DNA of 53,474 bases, taken from an uncultured bacterium (GTDB lineage Bacteria > Dictyoglomota > Dictyoglomia > Dictyoglomales > Dictyoglomaceae). Location: assembly GCA_938034905.1 (NCBI GenBank), contig CALHLF010000007.1:1-53474 (forward strand), given 5' to 3'. Of this stretch, positions 16,629 to 25,173 are shown piece by piece (the first letter of the stretch is position 1; each line of letters starts with the position of its first letter). A program made the translations under genes and the position numbers. The notes beneath the pieces were generated by a model. The model had not been told where the DNA came from, did no database searches, and worked only from the letters and a program-made list of their open reading frames with translations.

Positions 16629-17501
16629 ATGAGAAGAAGGAAGTTTTTAATTTTGGGAATTCTTCCTGCTATTTTTTTAATGACTTTTTTATTTGTTCTT
16701 CCCTCTCTTTGGGGGATATATAGTAGTTTTACTAATATGGCCCTTTTAGGAAAAGAAGCTGCAAATTTTCGATTCTTAGGATTGGAGAATTATATAAAGC
16801 TTTTTAAAGACTCTTCTTTTTATACATCTTTTGTAAATACTATATATTTTGTAGTAGGTTCCGCATTAATTGGTCAGTTTTTATTAGGACTTATCATCGC
16901 ATTGCTTATTGACTATGCTGAAAAGAAGAAAATTCCGGGAAGAGGAATAGTTTATGGTATTGTACTTCTTGCATGGATTAATCCCACATTAATTGCAGGC
17001 TTTCAATGGTCTGCAATGTATGATTATTATTATGGTACCTTAAATAAATTTCTTAATCTCTTAGGAATTCAGAAGATAAACTGGCTAGGAACTATGCCTA
17101 TGCTTTCTGTTATTGTTGCTAATATATGGAGAGGAACTGCCTTTACTATGTTAATTTGGCTTTCCGCATTAAAGACTGTTCCATTAGAGCTTTATGAGGC
17201 ATCAAAAATAGACGGAGCTAATGCCTTTAATAGATTTAGATATATAACAGTTCCTATACTTCGAGATATTATAACGGTAAACCTTATCCAAATAACTATG
17301 GCAACTATGGGAGCCTTTCTATTAATTTGGGCAATAACCAGTGGAGGCCCAGGACTTAAGACTACAACTTTGAGTCTTTTTGCCTATAGAACTGCTTTTG
17401 AGGCATATAGACTTGGGTATGGTAGTGCTATAGCTGTAATAATGCTTATTATCAACTTAGTTTTTGGAATTATATATATAAGACTTTTCAGGAGGAGATA
17501 A
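16629..17501 (+). CDS. Sugar ABC permease, MalF type
   Basis: 290 aa, six predicted membrane helices. The EAA loop is PLELYEASKIDGANAFNRFRYITVP (about residues 195-219), just after the LSALKTVP segment. The N-terminus (MRRRKFLILGILPAIFLMTFLF) is a first membrane helix without a long periplasmic insert, as in CUT1 relatives. The gene ends one base into the next permease (TAATG). Confidence 0.92.
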   Translation: MRRRKFLILGILPAIFLMTFLFVLPSLWGIYSSFTNMALLGKEAANFRFLGLENYIKLFKDSSFYTSFVNTIYFVVGSALIGQFLLGLIIALLIDYAEKKKIPGRGIVYGIVLLAWINPTLIAGFQWSAMYDYYYGTLNKFLNLLGIQKINWLGTMPMLSVIVANIWRGTAFTMLIWLSALKTVPLELYEASKIDGANAFNRFRYITVPILRDIITVNLIQITMATMGAFLLIWAITSGGPGLKTTTLSLFAYRTAFEAYRLGYGSAIAVIMLIINLVFGIIYIRLFRRR

Positions 17502-18307
17502 TGAAAATTTTAGTCTCAATTATCTTTCTTTTTATGATTATATTCTTTGGAGTACCCTTTTTATGGTTATACTTCTCCGCTTTTGACAAAGAAGCTTCTG
17601 CTTTCATAAAATTCCCAAATTTTACCTTATCAAATTTTATAGAAGTTTTTAGAGAATATAATTTTACAAGGTATTTAGTAAATAGTTCCTTTGTAGCAAC
17701 AATAACTATGATCTTGACAGTTCTTATTGTTGCAATTTCTTCCTACTCCATTTCCAGAATAAAGTGGAAATATAAAAATGCATTCCTTTATTCTTTATTA
17801 CTCCTTCATTCCATTCCCCTTTCCACTACTATGGTTCCCATATATGGAATAATGAGAATTCTTCGTCTTAGAAATTCATACTTAGGTCTTATCTTAATAT
17901 ATACTGCTATGCAACTCCCATTTCTCATATGGCTTATGAAGGGATTTTTTGATACTATTCCCGAAGAATTAGAAGAAGCATCTTGGATTGATGGTTGTTC
18001 CTTTTTTAAGGGGTTATTTAAAGTAATTCTTCCTGTTTCCCTTCCTGGAATTTTAGTGGTATCTGTACTTTCTTTTTTGGGTGCATGGGGAGAAAGCATG
18101 TTAATTCTTATATTAGTAGATTCTGAAAAGATGAAGACTGTTCCACTGATATTTTACGAAGCAATGCGAACAGTAGGAGGATATATGGAGGTAAGATATG
18201 AATTGGTATCTTCCTTTGCTATACTCTTTCAAATTCCTGTAATGATTCTATTTATTCTATCAAGAAAATTACTTGCAGTATCTATAATTCCAGGGGTAGA
18301 AAGATGA
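17501..18307 (+). CDS. Sugar ABC permease, MalG type
   Basis: 268 aa with six membrane helices. The EAA loop is PEELEEASWIDGCSFFKGLFKVILP (about residues 154-178). It overlaps the upstream permease by 1 nt and the downstream PHP gene by 4 nt (ATGA). This chain of overlaps ties the hydrolase to the transporter. The C-terminal tail (RKLLAVSIIPGVER) differs slightly from the common form with two Gly. Confidence 0.92.
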   Translation: MKILVSIIFLFMIIFFGVPFLWLYFSAFDKEASAFIKFPNFTLSNFIEVFREYNFTRYLVNSSFVATITMILTVLIVAISSYSISRIKWKYKNAFLYSLLLLHSIPLSTTMVPIYGIMRILRLRNSYLGLILIYTAMQLPFLIWLMKGFFDTIPEELEEASWIDGCSFFKGLFKVILPVSLPGILVVSVLSFLGAWGESMLILILVDSEKMKTVPLIFYEAMRTVGGYMEVRYELVSSFAILFQIPVMILFILSRKLLAVSIIPGVER

Positions 18308-19746
18308 AGGAATATGTATTTAATTTAGAGCTTTTTCCAGAAAATTCTAAAAAGCATATTCCCATATATTTTGAGGTGCCATATGGAGCAAAGGAAATAA
18401 TTATTGAAAATTTTTTAGAACCAAGAGAATTAGATATAAAAAATTCTAAAAAGCTTGCAAAGGAAGCTTTAGAGATATACATAAAACAAGGGGATAATCC
18501 GTTGAATATAAAGGATATTCCTGAGGAAATTTTAGAAAAAATAATAAAGGAATTTATTCCCATAAGAAATCTTTTAAATTTTAGAATTTTTGATTCCAAA
18601 GGGAATTTTAGAGGAACAGGAGATGAGAGATTTTCAAAAGGCATCCCTATAAAAATTGGAGAAAGATCTTCATCCTTAGGGTGTGTAGAAGGAAAATTAT
18701 GGGAAGGAAAATGGAGAATTGTAATAGAGACCCATGCTATTGTTAAAAGATCTCTTCTAAGTTTAAAGATTAAAATAAATGAAGAAGAAAATGAAAATAT
18801 TCCAGAGGTTTTTGAAAAATATACTCCTGTTATGAAGGAAAATATAGAGAAAGATGGATGGTTAGCATGTGATCTTCATCTTCATTCCCATCATAGTGAT
18901 GGAAAATTATCCTTAGAGGAGATTATAAAAAGTTCTATAAAAAGGGGCTTAGATTTCATTTTCCTTACAGATCATAATAAAATTTCTGGATTCCAGAAGA
19001 TAAAAAATGAAGGTTTTCCTGTTTTTTGTGGAATAGAATTCACAACCTTTTGGGGACATTTTACCTCCTTTGGTTTAAAGGAATATATTGAATGGGATGT
19101 TATTGATCCTCAAAATGGAATAAGGAAAGTAGCAGATTTAGTCCATTCTCAGGGAGGATTATTTTGTATAGCTCATCCTTTTACCATAGGGGATCCTATA
19201 TGTACGGGATGTAGATGCAATTTAAATGTAGATTGGAAATATGTAGATGCTTTGGAAATATGGGCAGGATCCTTTAATAAGAGAAGACATGAAAATACTG
19301 AAGCTATAAAGTTCTGGAGAAATCTTCTTAATTTAGGCTATAAGATTACTGGGATAGGGGCTACTGATATGCATACTTTAGAGGATATTACTCCCGATAG
19401 TCCCATAACTTATGTCTATGTGGAAAAGTTAACTTTAGATAACATATTAAACTCTTTAAGGGAAGGTAAAGTTTATATCACTCGAGGCCCTAAGATTGAT
19501 TTTTCAATTAACGATGTAAATATTGGGGGAAGAGTAAGGCTTAGTAATGAGAAATTTAGTTTAAAGTATTTTTGCGAGGAGTATTTAGACTTAAAGGTTT
19601 TTTATAATGGGAAGGTTATCATTGAAATCCCTAAAACATCCTTTGGGAATATCAGCCTCTTCTTAAAGGAGTCAGGATATATCTATCTAGAATTTTGGAA
19701 GGATAAAGAGTTATATGTTATTACCAATCCTATATATGTGATATAA
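18304..19746 (+). CDS. PHP-domain metallohydrolase, CehA/McbA type
   Basis: 480 aa. The first about 190 residues are a non-PHP N-terminal domain found in CehA/McbA-like proteins. The PHP metal-binding motifs follow: CDLHLHSHHSDGK (about residues 195-207), FLTDHN (about 220-225), GIEFTTFWGHFTSFG, CIAHPF, and GIGATDMHT (about 353-361). These His and Asp residues would hold a bi- or trinuclear metal centre for phosphoester or related hydrolysis. Coupling to sugar permeases suggests a phosphodiester-linked or phosphorylated sugar, such as a glycerophospho-sugar, as imported substrate. No signal peptide, so cytoplasmic. Confidence 0.82.
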   Translation: MKEYVFNLELFPENSKKHIPIYFEVPYGAKEIIIENFLEPRELDIKNSKKLAKEALEIYIKQGDNPLNIKDIPEEILEKIIKEFIPIRNLLNFRIFDSKGNFRGTGDERFSKGIPIKIGERSSSLGCVEGKLWEGKWRIVIETHAIVKRSLLSLKIKINEEENENIPEVFEKYTPVMKENIEKDGWLACDLHLHSHHSDGKLSLEEIIKSSIKRGLDFIFLTDHNKISGFQKIKNEGFPVFCGIEFTTFWGHFTSFGLKEYIEWDVIDPQNGIRKVADLVHSQGGLFCIAHPFTIGDPICTGCRCNLNVDWKYVDALEIWAGSFNKRRHENTEAIKFWRNLLNLGYKITGIGATDMHTLEDITPDSPITYVYVEKLTLDNILNSLREGKVYITRGPKIDFSINDVNIGGRVRLSNEKFSLKYFCEEYLDLKVFYNGKVIIEIPKTSFGNISLFLKESGYIYLEFWKDKELYVITNPIYVI

Positions 19747-19755
19747 TTTAGAACC

Positions 19756-20409
19756 ATGATTAATGATTTGGATATTGTTTTAAGACTTTTATTGGCGGTA
19801 TTATTAGGAGGATTAGTAGGCTGGGAGAGGGAGAAGGAAGAGAAACCAGCGGGTCTCCGAACCCATATATTAGTCTGTCTTGGCTCTACCTTAATGATGA
19901 TAGTATCCGCATATGGATTTCCTGGAAGGTATCCTTCGGATCCAGGAAGAATTGCAGCTCAAGTGATAACTGGTATCGGTTTTATAGGTGCAGGAACCAT
20001 ACTAAGAACAGGAATAACCATTAAAGGTTTAACTACTGCTGCGAGTATATGGACTGTAGCAGGTATTGGATTAGCAATTGGAATAGGCCTTTATTTACCT
20101 GCAATTTTTACTACTTTATTAGTGGTAGCAACATTAATGCTTGCTGTAAAATTTGAGGTATCAGTAATTGGAAGTCATAAACCTATCTCCCTAAGATGTG
20201 TAATAGAGGATAGACCAGGTTCCATTGGGGCTATAGGTTCTTTATTAGGGGAATTGAATGTGGATATAAAACAAATTGAGCTTTCTTCTGCTTGGGATGG
20301 AAAGGTGATTTTGACTATCTCTTTAAAACTTCCTGCAAAACTTTCCGAGGAAGAAGTAATAGCAAAAATTATAGAACTTGATAACGTAATAAGTGCAGAA
20401 TGGATTTAA
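19756..20409 (+). CDS. MgtC/SapB family membrane protein
   Basis: 217 aa. The MgtC domain (about residues 5-135) shows LLLAVLLGGLVGWEREKEEKPAGLRTHILVCLGSTLMMIVS and the conserved GIGFIGAGTILR, with four to five membrane helices. A C-terminal ACT-like domain (about 145-217, ISLRCVIEDRPGSIGAIGSLLGELNVDIKQIEL) may sense a ligand. Relatives adjust magnesium or phosphate homeostasis. Location right after a PHP hydrolase that may release phosphate is suggestive. A strong terminator begins at its stop codon. Confidence 0.88.
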   Translation: MINDLDIVLRLLLAVLLGGLVGWEREKEEKPAGLRTHILVCLGSTLMMIVSAYGFPGRYPSDPGRIAAQVITGIGFIGAGTILRTGITIKGLTTAASIWTVAGIGLAIGIGLYLPAIFTTLLVVATLMLAVKFEVSVIGSHKPISLRCVIEDRPGSIGAIGSLLGELNVDIKQIELSSAWDGKVILTISLKLPAKLSEEEVIAKIIELDNVISAEWI

Positions 20410-20433
20410 AAGGTGGGGAAAATCCCCACCTTT
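20409..20433. terminator. Strong bidirectional terminator
   Basis: AAAGGTGGGGA (20409-20419) and TCCCCACCTTT (20423-20433) form a perfect 11-bp stem with a three-base loop. It separates the convergent MgtC and SDR genes and overlaps both stop codons. Confidence 0.85.
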
Positions 20434-21256
20434 ATACTCCTGAGTAGGCATTGAATCCCCCATCAATGGGAATTACTGCTCCTGTTACAAAGGAACTTGC
20501 AGGTGAAGAAAGCCAAATTATGGTTCCAATAAGTTCCTCAGGCTCTCCAAATCTTCCCATGGGAGTATGGTTAATAATCGCTTGTCCCCTTGGTGTTAAA
20601 TTTCCCTTTTCATCTAAAAGGAGAAATCTATTTTGTTTTGTTAATAAAAATCCAGGTGCAATAGCGTTTACTCTGATTTTAGGAGAGTATTCTTGGGCTA
20701 TATATACTGCAAGCCATTGGGTAAAATTACTTACTGCTGCCTTTGCTGCAGAATAACCTATGGTTCTTGTTAAAGGTCTAAAGGATGCCATAGATGAGAA
20801 ATTTATTATTACTCCGCCATCCTTATTTTCCAGCATCATCTTCCCAAAAACCTGACTGGGAATAATGGCTCCTCCAAAAAGATTTAAATTTACCACTTTT
20901 TGTAAGGACTCAATGGGAAGATCAAAAAAGGTTACATCCTTTGATGTGGTTGCCTCAGGAATATTTCCACCTGCAGCATTAAGAAGAATATCAACTTTTC
21001 CAAACCTATCTTTTACCCTTTCTGCTACTTCTTCTACTATCTTTTTGTTAAGGACATCCATGTAATAACCTTCTACTTCGATTCCTTCCTTTTTTAATTC
21101 TTCTATCCTTTCCTCTAAGGAAGTTATATCTGTTACAACAATTTTTGCCCCTGCCTTACCTAAGCCCTTTGCAATGGCTCCTGCTAAAATTCCAGATCCC
21201 CCAGTAAAAACAGCAACTTTATCTTTTACTGAAAAAAGTTCCTCTATATAACTCAT
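20432..21256 (-). CDS. SDR oxidoreductase, probable fructuronate reductase/mannonate dehydrogenase
   Basis: 274 aa from ATG at 21256. I prefer this start over an ATG 84 nt upstream because an AAGGAGG site precedes it and the protein then begins at the usual SDR N-terminus. Visible motifs are the NAD(P) site TGGSGILAGAIAKGLG (about residues 17-32), NAAGG, catalytic Ser in INFSSMASF, YSAAKAAV (the Tyr-x3-Lys pair) and the C-terminal IDGGF. The operon also holds a tagaturonate epimerase, so a role in reducing fructuronate to mannonate, as in Thermotoga-type uronate clusters, is likely. A gluconate 5-dehydrogenase role is a real alternative. Confidence 0.8.
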   Translation of the reverse strand: MSYIEELFSVKDKVAVFTGGSGILAGAIAKGLGKAGAKIVVTDITSLEERIEELKKEGIEVEGYYMDVLNKKIVEEVAERVKDRFGKVDILLNAAGGNIPEATTSKDVTFFDLPIESLQKVVNLNLFGGAIIPSQVFGKMMLENKDGGVIINFSSMASFRPLTRTIGYSAAKAAVSNFTQWLAVYIAQEYSPKIRVNAIAPGFLLTKQNRFLLLDEKGNLTPRGQAIINHTPMGRFGEPEELIGTIIWLSSPASSFVTGAVIPIDGGFNAYSGV

Positions 21257-21272
21257 TTTTCTCTCCTCCTTT

Positions 21273-22682
21273 TTAAAATTTCTCCCATTGAACATGAAAT
21301 ATTCCTTCTTTATCTTTTCTTTCAAAGGTATGGGCTCCAAAGAAATCTCTTTGAGCTTGAATAAGATTTGCAGGAAGATCCTCTTCGGTGATACTTAAGA
21401 AATAATCTAAAGAGGAATTCAGAACTAATGTTGGCAAATTAAAGTCTCTTGCAATCTTTGTTATATTTTTTATTGAATCCAATTTATCATTAATAAAAGA
21501 AAGTGACTTTTCATCGTTTAAAAGATTTACATTTTCAGGATTTTTGTTAATAATTTCCCTTAAAAAATTTAAGATCTTTGCCCTTATTATGCAACCTCCC
21601 TTCCATATTCTTAATACCTCCGAAAGATTTATCCCATAATCCAAGGCTTTACTAGCAGAACTTATTAACCAAAGTCCTTGAGAAAAGGCCATAAATATTG
21701 AAAAGAGTAATGAATTCTCTAAATCTTTTAGGATCTTTTCCTTTTCTAAAGGAATATTAGGGACTCTTCTCTCATACTTTTTAGAAAGATCTCTTCTCAA
21801 ATCTTTAAAATAGGAGAGAGTTCTTGCTTCTACTGCAAGATTTAAAGAAGGAGTAGGAACTCCAAGGTCTAATGCAGATTGGGCAGTCCATTTTCCCGTT
21901 CCCTTTTGTTCTGCCTTATCTAATATTAACTCTACAAGAGGTACTCCCTTTTCTTCATCTATGTATCTCATAATCTTATAGGATATTTCCATCAAAAAAG
22001 AATTTAATTCTCCATTATTCCAATTCTCAAAAATATCCCCAATCTCCTTTGAGTCCATATTTAAAATTTTCCTCATAATATCATATACTTCTGCGATAGC
22101 CTGCATATATGCATATTCAATACCGTTATGGACCATTTTTACGAAATGTCCAGCAGAGTCTCTTCCTACAAAGGTGCAACAGGGGCCATCCTCAGTCTTT
22201 GCAGAAATCTTTAGAAGAATTTCTTCGACCATTTTATATGCATCCTCAGAACCTCCAGGCATTAAAGAGGGTCCATATAGTGCTCCAAATTCTCCCCCTG
22301 ATACCCCCATTCCTAAATATAAAATTTTCTTTTCCTTTAGTTCTTTTATTCTCCGTGAGGTATCTTGATAATGAGAGTTTCCACCATCAATTATCAGATC
22401 ACCAGGATCTAAATATGGTAAAAGGTCATTAATCATTTCATCAACGGGATTTCCAGCCTTTACCATGAGGATTATCCTTCTGGGCTTCTCCAAGGAGTCA
22501 ATAAAACTCTTTAGATCATAGCAGGGAATTATTTTTTCATCCCTTACCTTTTCCTTTAAAAACTCTTCTGTCCTTTTTGGGGTTCTATTATATACCGATA
22601 CTGAATAACCCTTTCTTGCTATATTTAAGGCAAGATTTTGCCCCATTACTGCTAATCCTACTAAACCAATATCCCCTTTCAT
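21273..22682 (-). CDS. gnd: 6-phosphogluconate dehydrogenase (decarboxylating)
   Basis: 469 aa, the normal length of the long form. It oxidises 6-phosphogluconate to ribulose 5-phosphate plus CO2, making NADPH. Motifs are GLVGLAVMGQNLALNIARKGYSVSVYNRTPKRTEEF (Rossmann, with R after the second strand for NADP), GVSGGEFGALYGPSLMPGG, KMVHNGIEYAYMQAIAEVYD with catalytic Lys, and TGKWTAQSALDLGVPTPSL. The last residues (FHVQWEKF) are diverged from the usual HTEW tail. It pairs with the FGGY kinase 16 bp upstream, and the two together would convert gluconate to ribulose 5-phosphate. Confidence 0.93.
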   Translation of the reverse strand: MKGDIGLVGLAVMGQNLALNIARKGYSVSVYNRTPKRTEEFLKEKVRDEKIIPCYDLKSFIDSLEKPRRIILMVKAGNPVDEMINDLLPYLDPGDLIIDGGNSHYQDTSRRIKELKEKKILYLGMGVSGGEFGALYGPSLMPGGSEDAYKMVEEILLKISAKTEDGPCCTFVGRDSAGHFVKMVHNGIEYAYMQAIAEVYDIMRKILNMDSKEIGDIFENWNNGELNSFLMEISYKIMRYIDEEKGVPLVELILDKAEQKGTGKWTAQSALDLGVPTPSLNLAVEARTLSYFKDLRRDLSKKYERRVPNIPLEKEKILKDLENSLLFSIFMAFSQGLWLISSASKALDYGINLSEVLRIWKGGCIIRAKILNFLREIINKNPENVNLLNDEKSLSFINDKLDSIKNITKIARDFNLPTLVLNSSLDYFLSITEEDLPANLIQAQRDFFGAHTFERKDKEGIFHVQWEKF

Positions 22683-22697
22683 TATTCTTATCCTCCT

Positions 22698-24179
22698 TTA
22701 CAAATTATTATGCCTTTCAAAAGCATCCTTTAAATTTCTTACTAAAAATTTAAAGAAATGAAACTTTTTATTATAATCTTCAACCCAATCAGGATTTGGA
22801 TAATAAATATTTTTTATTTTAACCAATTTCTCTGTTGCCTCTTCTAAGGTTTTAAACTTTTTTAATGCAGTAAATCCTAAAAGGGCAGAACCTAAAAGGC
22901 CTGCTTCTTCAGATTCTGTTATCTTTATGGGCATATTAAAAACTGAGGCAAATATACTCATCCAAAGAGAGGATCTTGTTCCTCCACCTCCTGCTCTAAG
23001 CTCTTTTATCTCTATATTGTTTTCCTTTAGAGCTTCAAAGGCCATTTTCAATGTAAAAGCTACACCTTCTAATCCGGCTCTTATCATATGATTTTTATTA
23101 TGGAAACTTTTTAATCCAAAAAATACTCCTGATGCAATATTTCCTATCTCAGGATATCTTTCCCCTGTAATGAAGGGAAGAAAAAATAAATTTTTGCTAT
23201 CATCCTTTTGAGCTTCTGATGTTAGATCTTCATAGGAAAGATTAAATATATTGTCCCTAAACCACTTGAGAATTATTCCAGCATTATTTACTGCTCCTCC
23301 AATATACCATTTATTGGAACATAGAAAATATGCTTGAAATCTCATACTTTTATCCTTATCAATTACAGGTTTAGGATACGTAACCCTAAGCATTCCAGTG
23401 GTACCAATATTTATAACCCCAATAGAATCCCCCATTGCTCCTATTCCAAGTCCCACTGCTCCTCCATCGTATACTCCAGTAAGTACATAAACATCTTTCT
23501 TTAGTCCCAAAATTTTCTTACTTTCCAAAGGAAGTTTTCCTAAAATTTCCTCAGGAGGAATGATCTTAGGAAGATTTTCCTCCTTTATTCCTAAAAATTC
23601 CAAGGGATAAGGATCCCATGTAAGAGTGTGGACATTCATTAATTGAGTTGAAATGGATTGACTTGGTTCAGTATATAATCCTCCTAAAAGTCTCAATAGA
23701 AAGTAATCTTTAGATCCTATATAATATCTTGCATTTTCATATATCTTTCTTCTTTTCCTTTTCAACCAGTAAATTCTCGAAAATGGATATATAAAAAGGG
23801 GAGGACATCCTGTTCTCTTATATAGTTCTTCAAAATCTACTAATTTACAAAGTTCCTCAAAGGTTTCTCGAGATCTTAAATCTAAAAGGGTTATAATCCC
23901 TGTTAGGGGTTTTAAATTTTTATCCAAGGGAAGAATTCCAAACATATAGGAGGAAAGAACAAGAAGGGAAATTTTATCCTCATATTCTGAAACTATTTCT
24001 CGAACCAAGGATACAAAAATATTAAATATTTCCTCAGGATTATGTTCTGCCTTTCCTGTATCATCCTTTTCGATGGGAAGTTCTCTACTTTTAACTTTTA
24101 GAATTCTTCCATTTTCATCAACTATTCCCGCCTTAATATTTGTAGTCCCGATATCTACAGCAAGGATTAACTCTTCCAT
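22698..24179 (-). CDS. FGGY-family sugar kinase, probable gluconokinase
   Basis: 493 aa ATP-dependent kinase. N-terminal FGGY domain (about residues 4-245): LAVDIGTTNIKAGIVDENG phosphate loop, and GVYDGGAVGLGIGAM at the domain boundary with catalytic Asp. C-terminal domain (about 250-450): INIGTTGMLRV, GGAVNNAGIILKWF, FLPFITGERYPE, and RAGGGGTRSSLWMSIFASVF with the ATP-binding Gly run. The next gene is 6-phosphogluconate dehydrogenase, so gluconate is the likely substrate; xylulose or another sugar acid cannot be excluded. Its start overlaps the dehydrogenase gene upstream by 13 nt. Confidence 0.87.
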   Translation of the reverse strand: MEELILAVDIGTTNIKAGIVDENGRILKVKSRELPIEKDDTGKAEHNPEEIFNIFVSLVREIVSEYEDKISLLVLSSYMFGILPLDKNLKPLTGIITLLDLRSRETFEELCKLVDFEELYKRTGCPPLFIYPFSRIYWLKRKRRKIYENARYYIGSKDYFLLRLLGGLYTEPSQSISTQLMNVHTLTWDPYPLEFLGIKEENLPKIIPPEEILGKLPLESKKILGLKKDVYVLTGVYDGGAVGLGIGAMGDSIGVINIGTTGMLRVTYPKPVIDKDKSMRFQAYFLCSNKWYIGGAVNNAGIILKWFRDNIFNLSYEDLTSEAQKDDSKNLFFLPFITGERYPEIGNIASGVFFGLKSFHNKNHMIRAGLEGVAFTLKMAFEALKENNIEIKELRAGGGGTRSSLWMSIFASVFNMPIKITESEEAGLLGSALLGFTALKKFKTLEEATEKLVKIKNIYYPNPDWVEDYNKKFHFFKFLVRNLKDAFERHNNL

Positions 24180-25171
24180 CTTTTCCCCTCTAAAACTTCT
24201 TTATTAATAACTTCATCGGGAATTTCACCTTTTAAAACCTTCTCAATATCAGAGACAACTTTATCTCCCATAGCCTTTAAGGCTTCATAGGTATATGCAG
24301 AGATATGAGGGGTTATAATAACATTATCAAATTTTAATAAAGGGTGATTTCCATCAATGGGTTCCCCTTCTACCACATCAAAACCTACCCCTCCCACTTT
24401 TCCAGATTCTAAATTAGAGATCAATGCCTTTTCATCTATTAATTCTCCCCTTGCAGTATTTATAATAAATACTCCATTCTTCATAAGGGAAAATTCTCTA
24501 AAAGAAAGCATATGATAATTCTCAGAAGTTAAGGAACAGTTTAAAGAAATAATATCTGAATTTTTGAGAAGATCCTCTAAAGTTACCTTTTCTCCTCCTC
24601 TCTTATTTATTTCTTCCTCAGAAAGGTAGGGATCATATACTATAATCTTAGCTCCAAATCCATTTTTTAATATTTCTCCTACTCTACTTCCAATATTTCC
24701 AAACCCAATGATTCCTATAGTTTTCCCCTTTATCTCCCATCCAATAAATTTTGCTCTTTCCTTCCATTTTCCCTCTTTTACTTTTAAAGATGCTTCCCTT
24801 ATCTTTCTTATAACACTCATTAATAAGGCAACAGCAGTCTCTGCTACTGCTTCTCTTTCTGTCTCTCCACCTACTTTTGTTACTATTATCCCTTTTTCTG
24901 TAGCGCTCTTAATATCTATGTTATCATACCCTATTCCATGGCGAGTTATTAAAATAGTTTTATCCTTATGGTTGAAAAACTCTTTATTATAATATGGTTT
25001 CACACTGGCAATAATTATAGGGAACCCATTAAGTTTTTCTGCTAAGGTTTTTCCATCTATATCCTCGGGAAATTCAAATCTTTCAACATCTCCTAATTTT
25101 TTTAATCTTTCAATATGCTCTGGATAATATTTTCCAAAACTACTGGAATTAACAATAGCTATTTTTGTCAT
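24167..25171 (-). CDS. D-isomer specific 2-hydroxyacid dehydrogenase
   Basis: 334 aa NAD-dependent dehydrogenase of the D-lactate/phosphoglycerate dehydrogenase family. The nucleotide site is GIIGFGNIGSRVGEIL (about residues 151-166). The catalytic residues are Arg in INTARGELID, Glu in DVVEGEPID, and His in ITPHISAYTYEA. A probable 2-ketogluconate/gluconate or glyoxylate-type activity fits the neighbouring gluconokinase and 6-phosphogluconate dehydrogenase, but the substrate cannot be read from the sequence. The gap from the upstream epimerase gene is only 2 bp. Confidence 0.88.
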   Translation of the reverse strand: MTKIAIVNSSSFGKYYPEHIERLKKLGDVERFEFPEDIDGKTLAEKLNGFPIIIASVKPYYNKEFFNHKDKTILITRHGIGYDNIDIKSATEKGIIVTKVGGETEREAVAETAVALLMSVIRKIREASLKVKEGKWKERAKFIGWEIKGKTIGIIGFGNIGSRVGEILKNGFGAKIIVYDPYLSEEEINKRGGEKVTLEDLLKNSDIISLNCSLTSENYHMLSFREFSLMKNGVFIINTARGELIDEKALISNLESGKVGGVGFDVVEGEPIDGNHPLLKFDNVIITPHISAYTYEALKAMGDKVVSDIEKVLKGEIPDEVINKEVLEGKRWKS

Positions 25172-25173
25172 TA

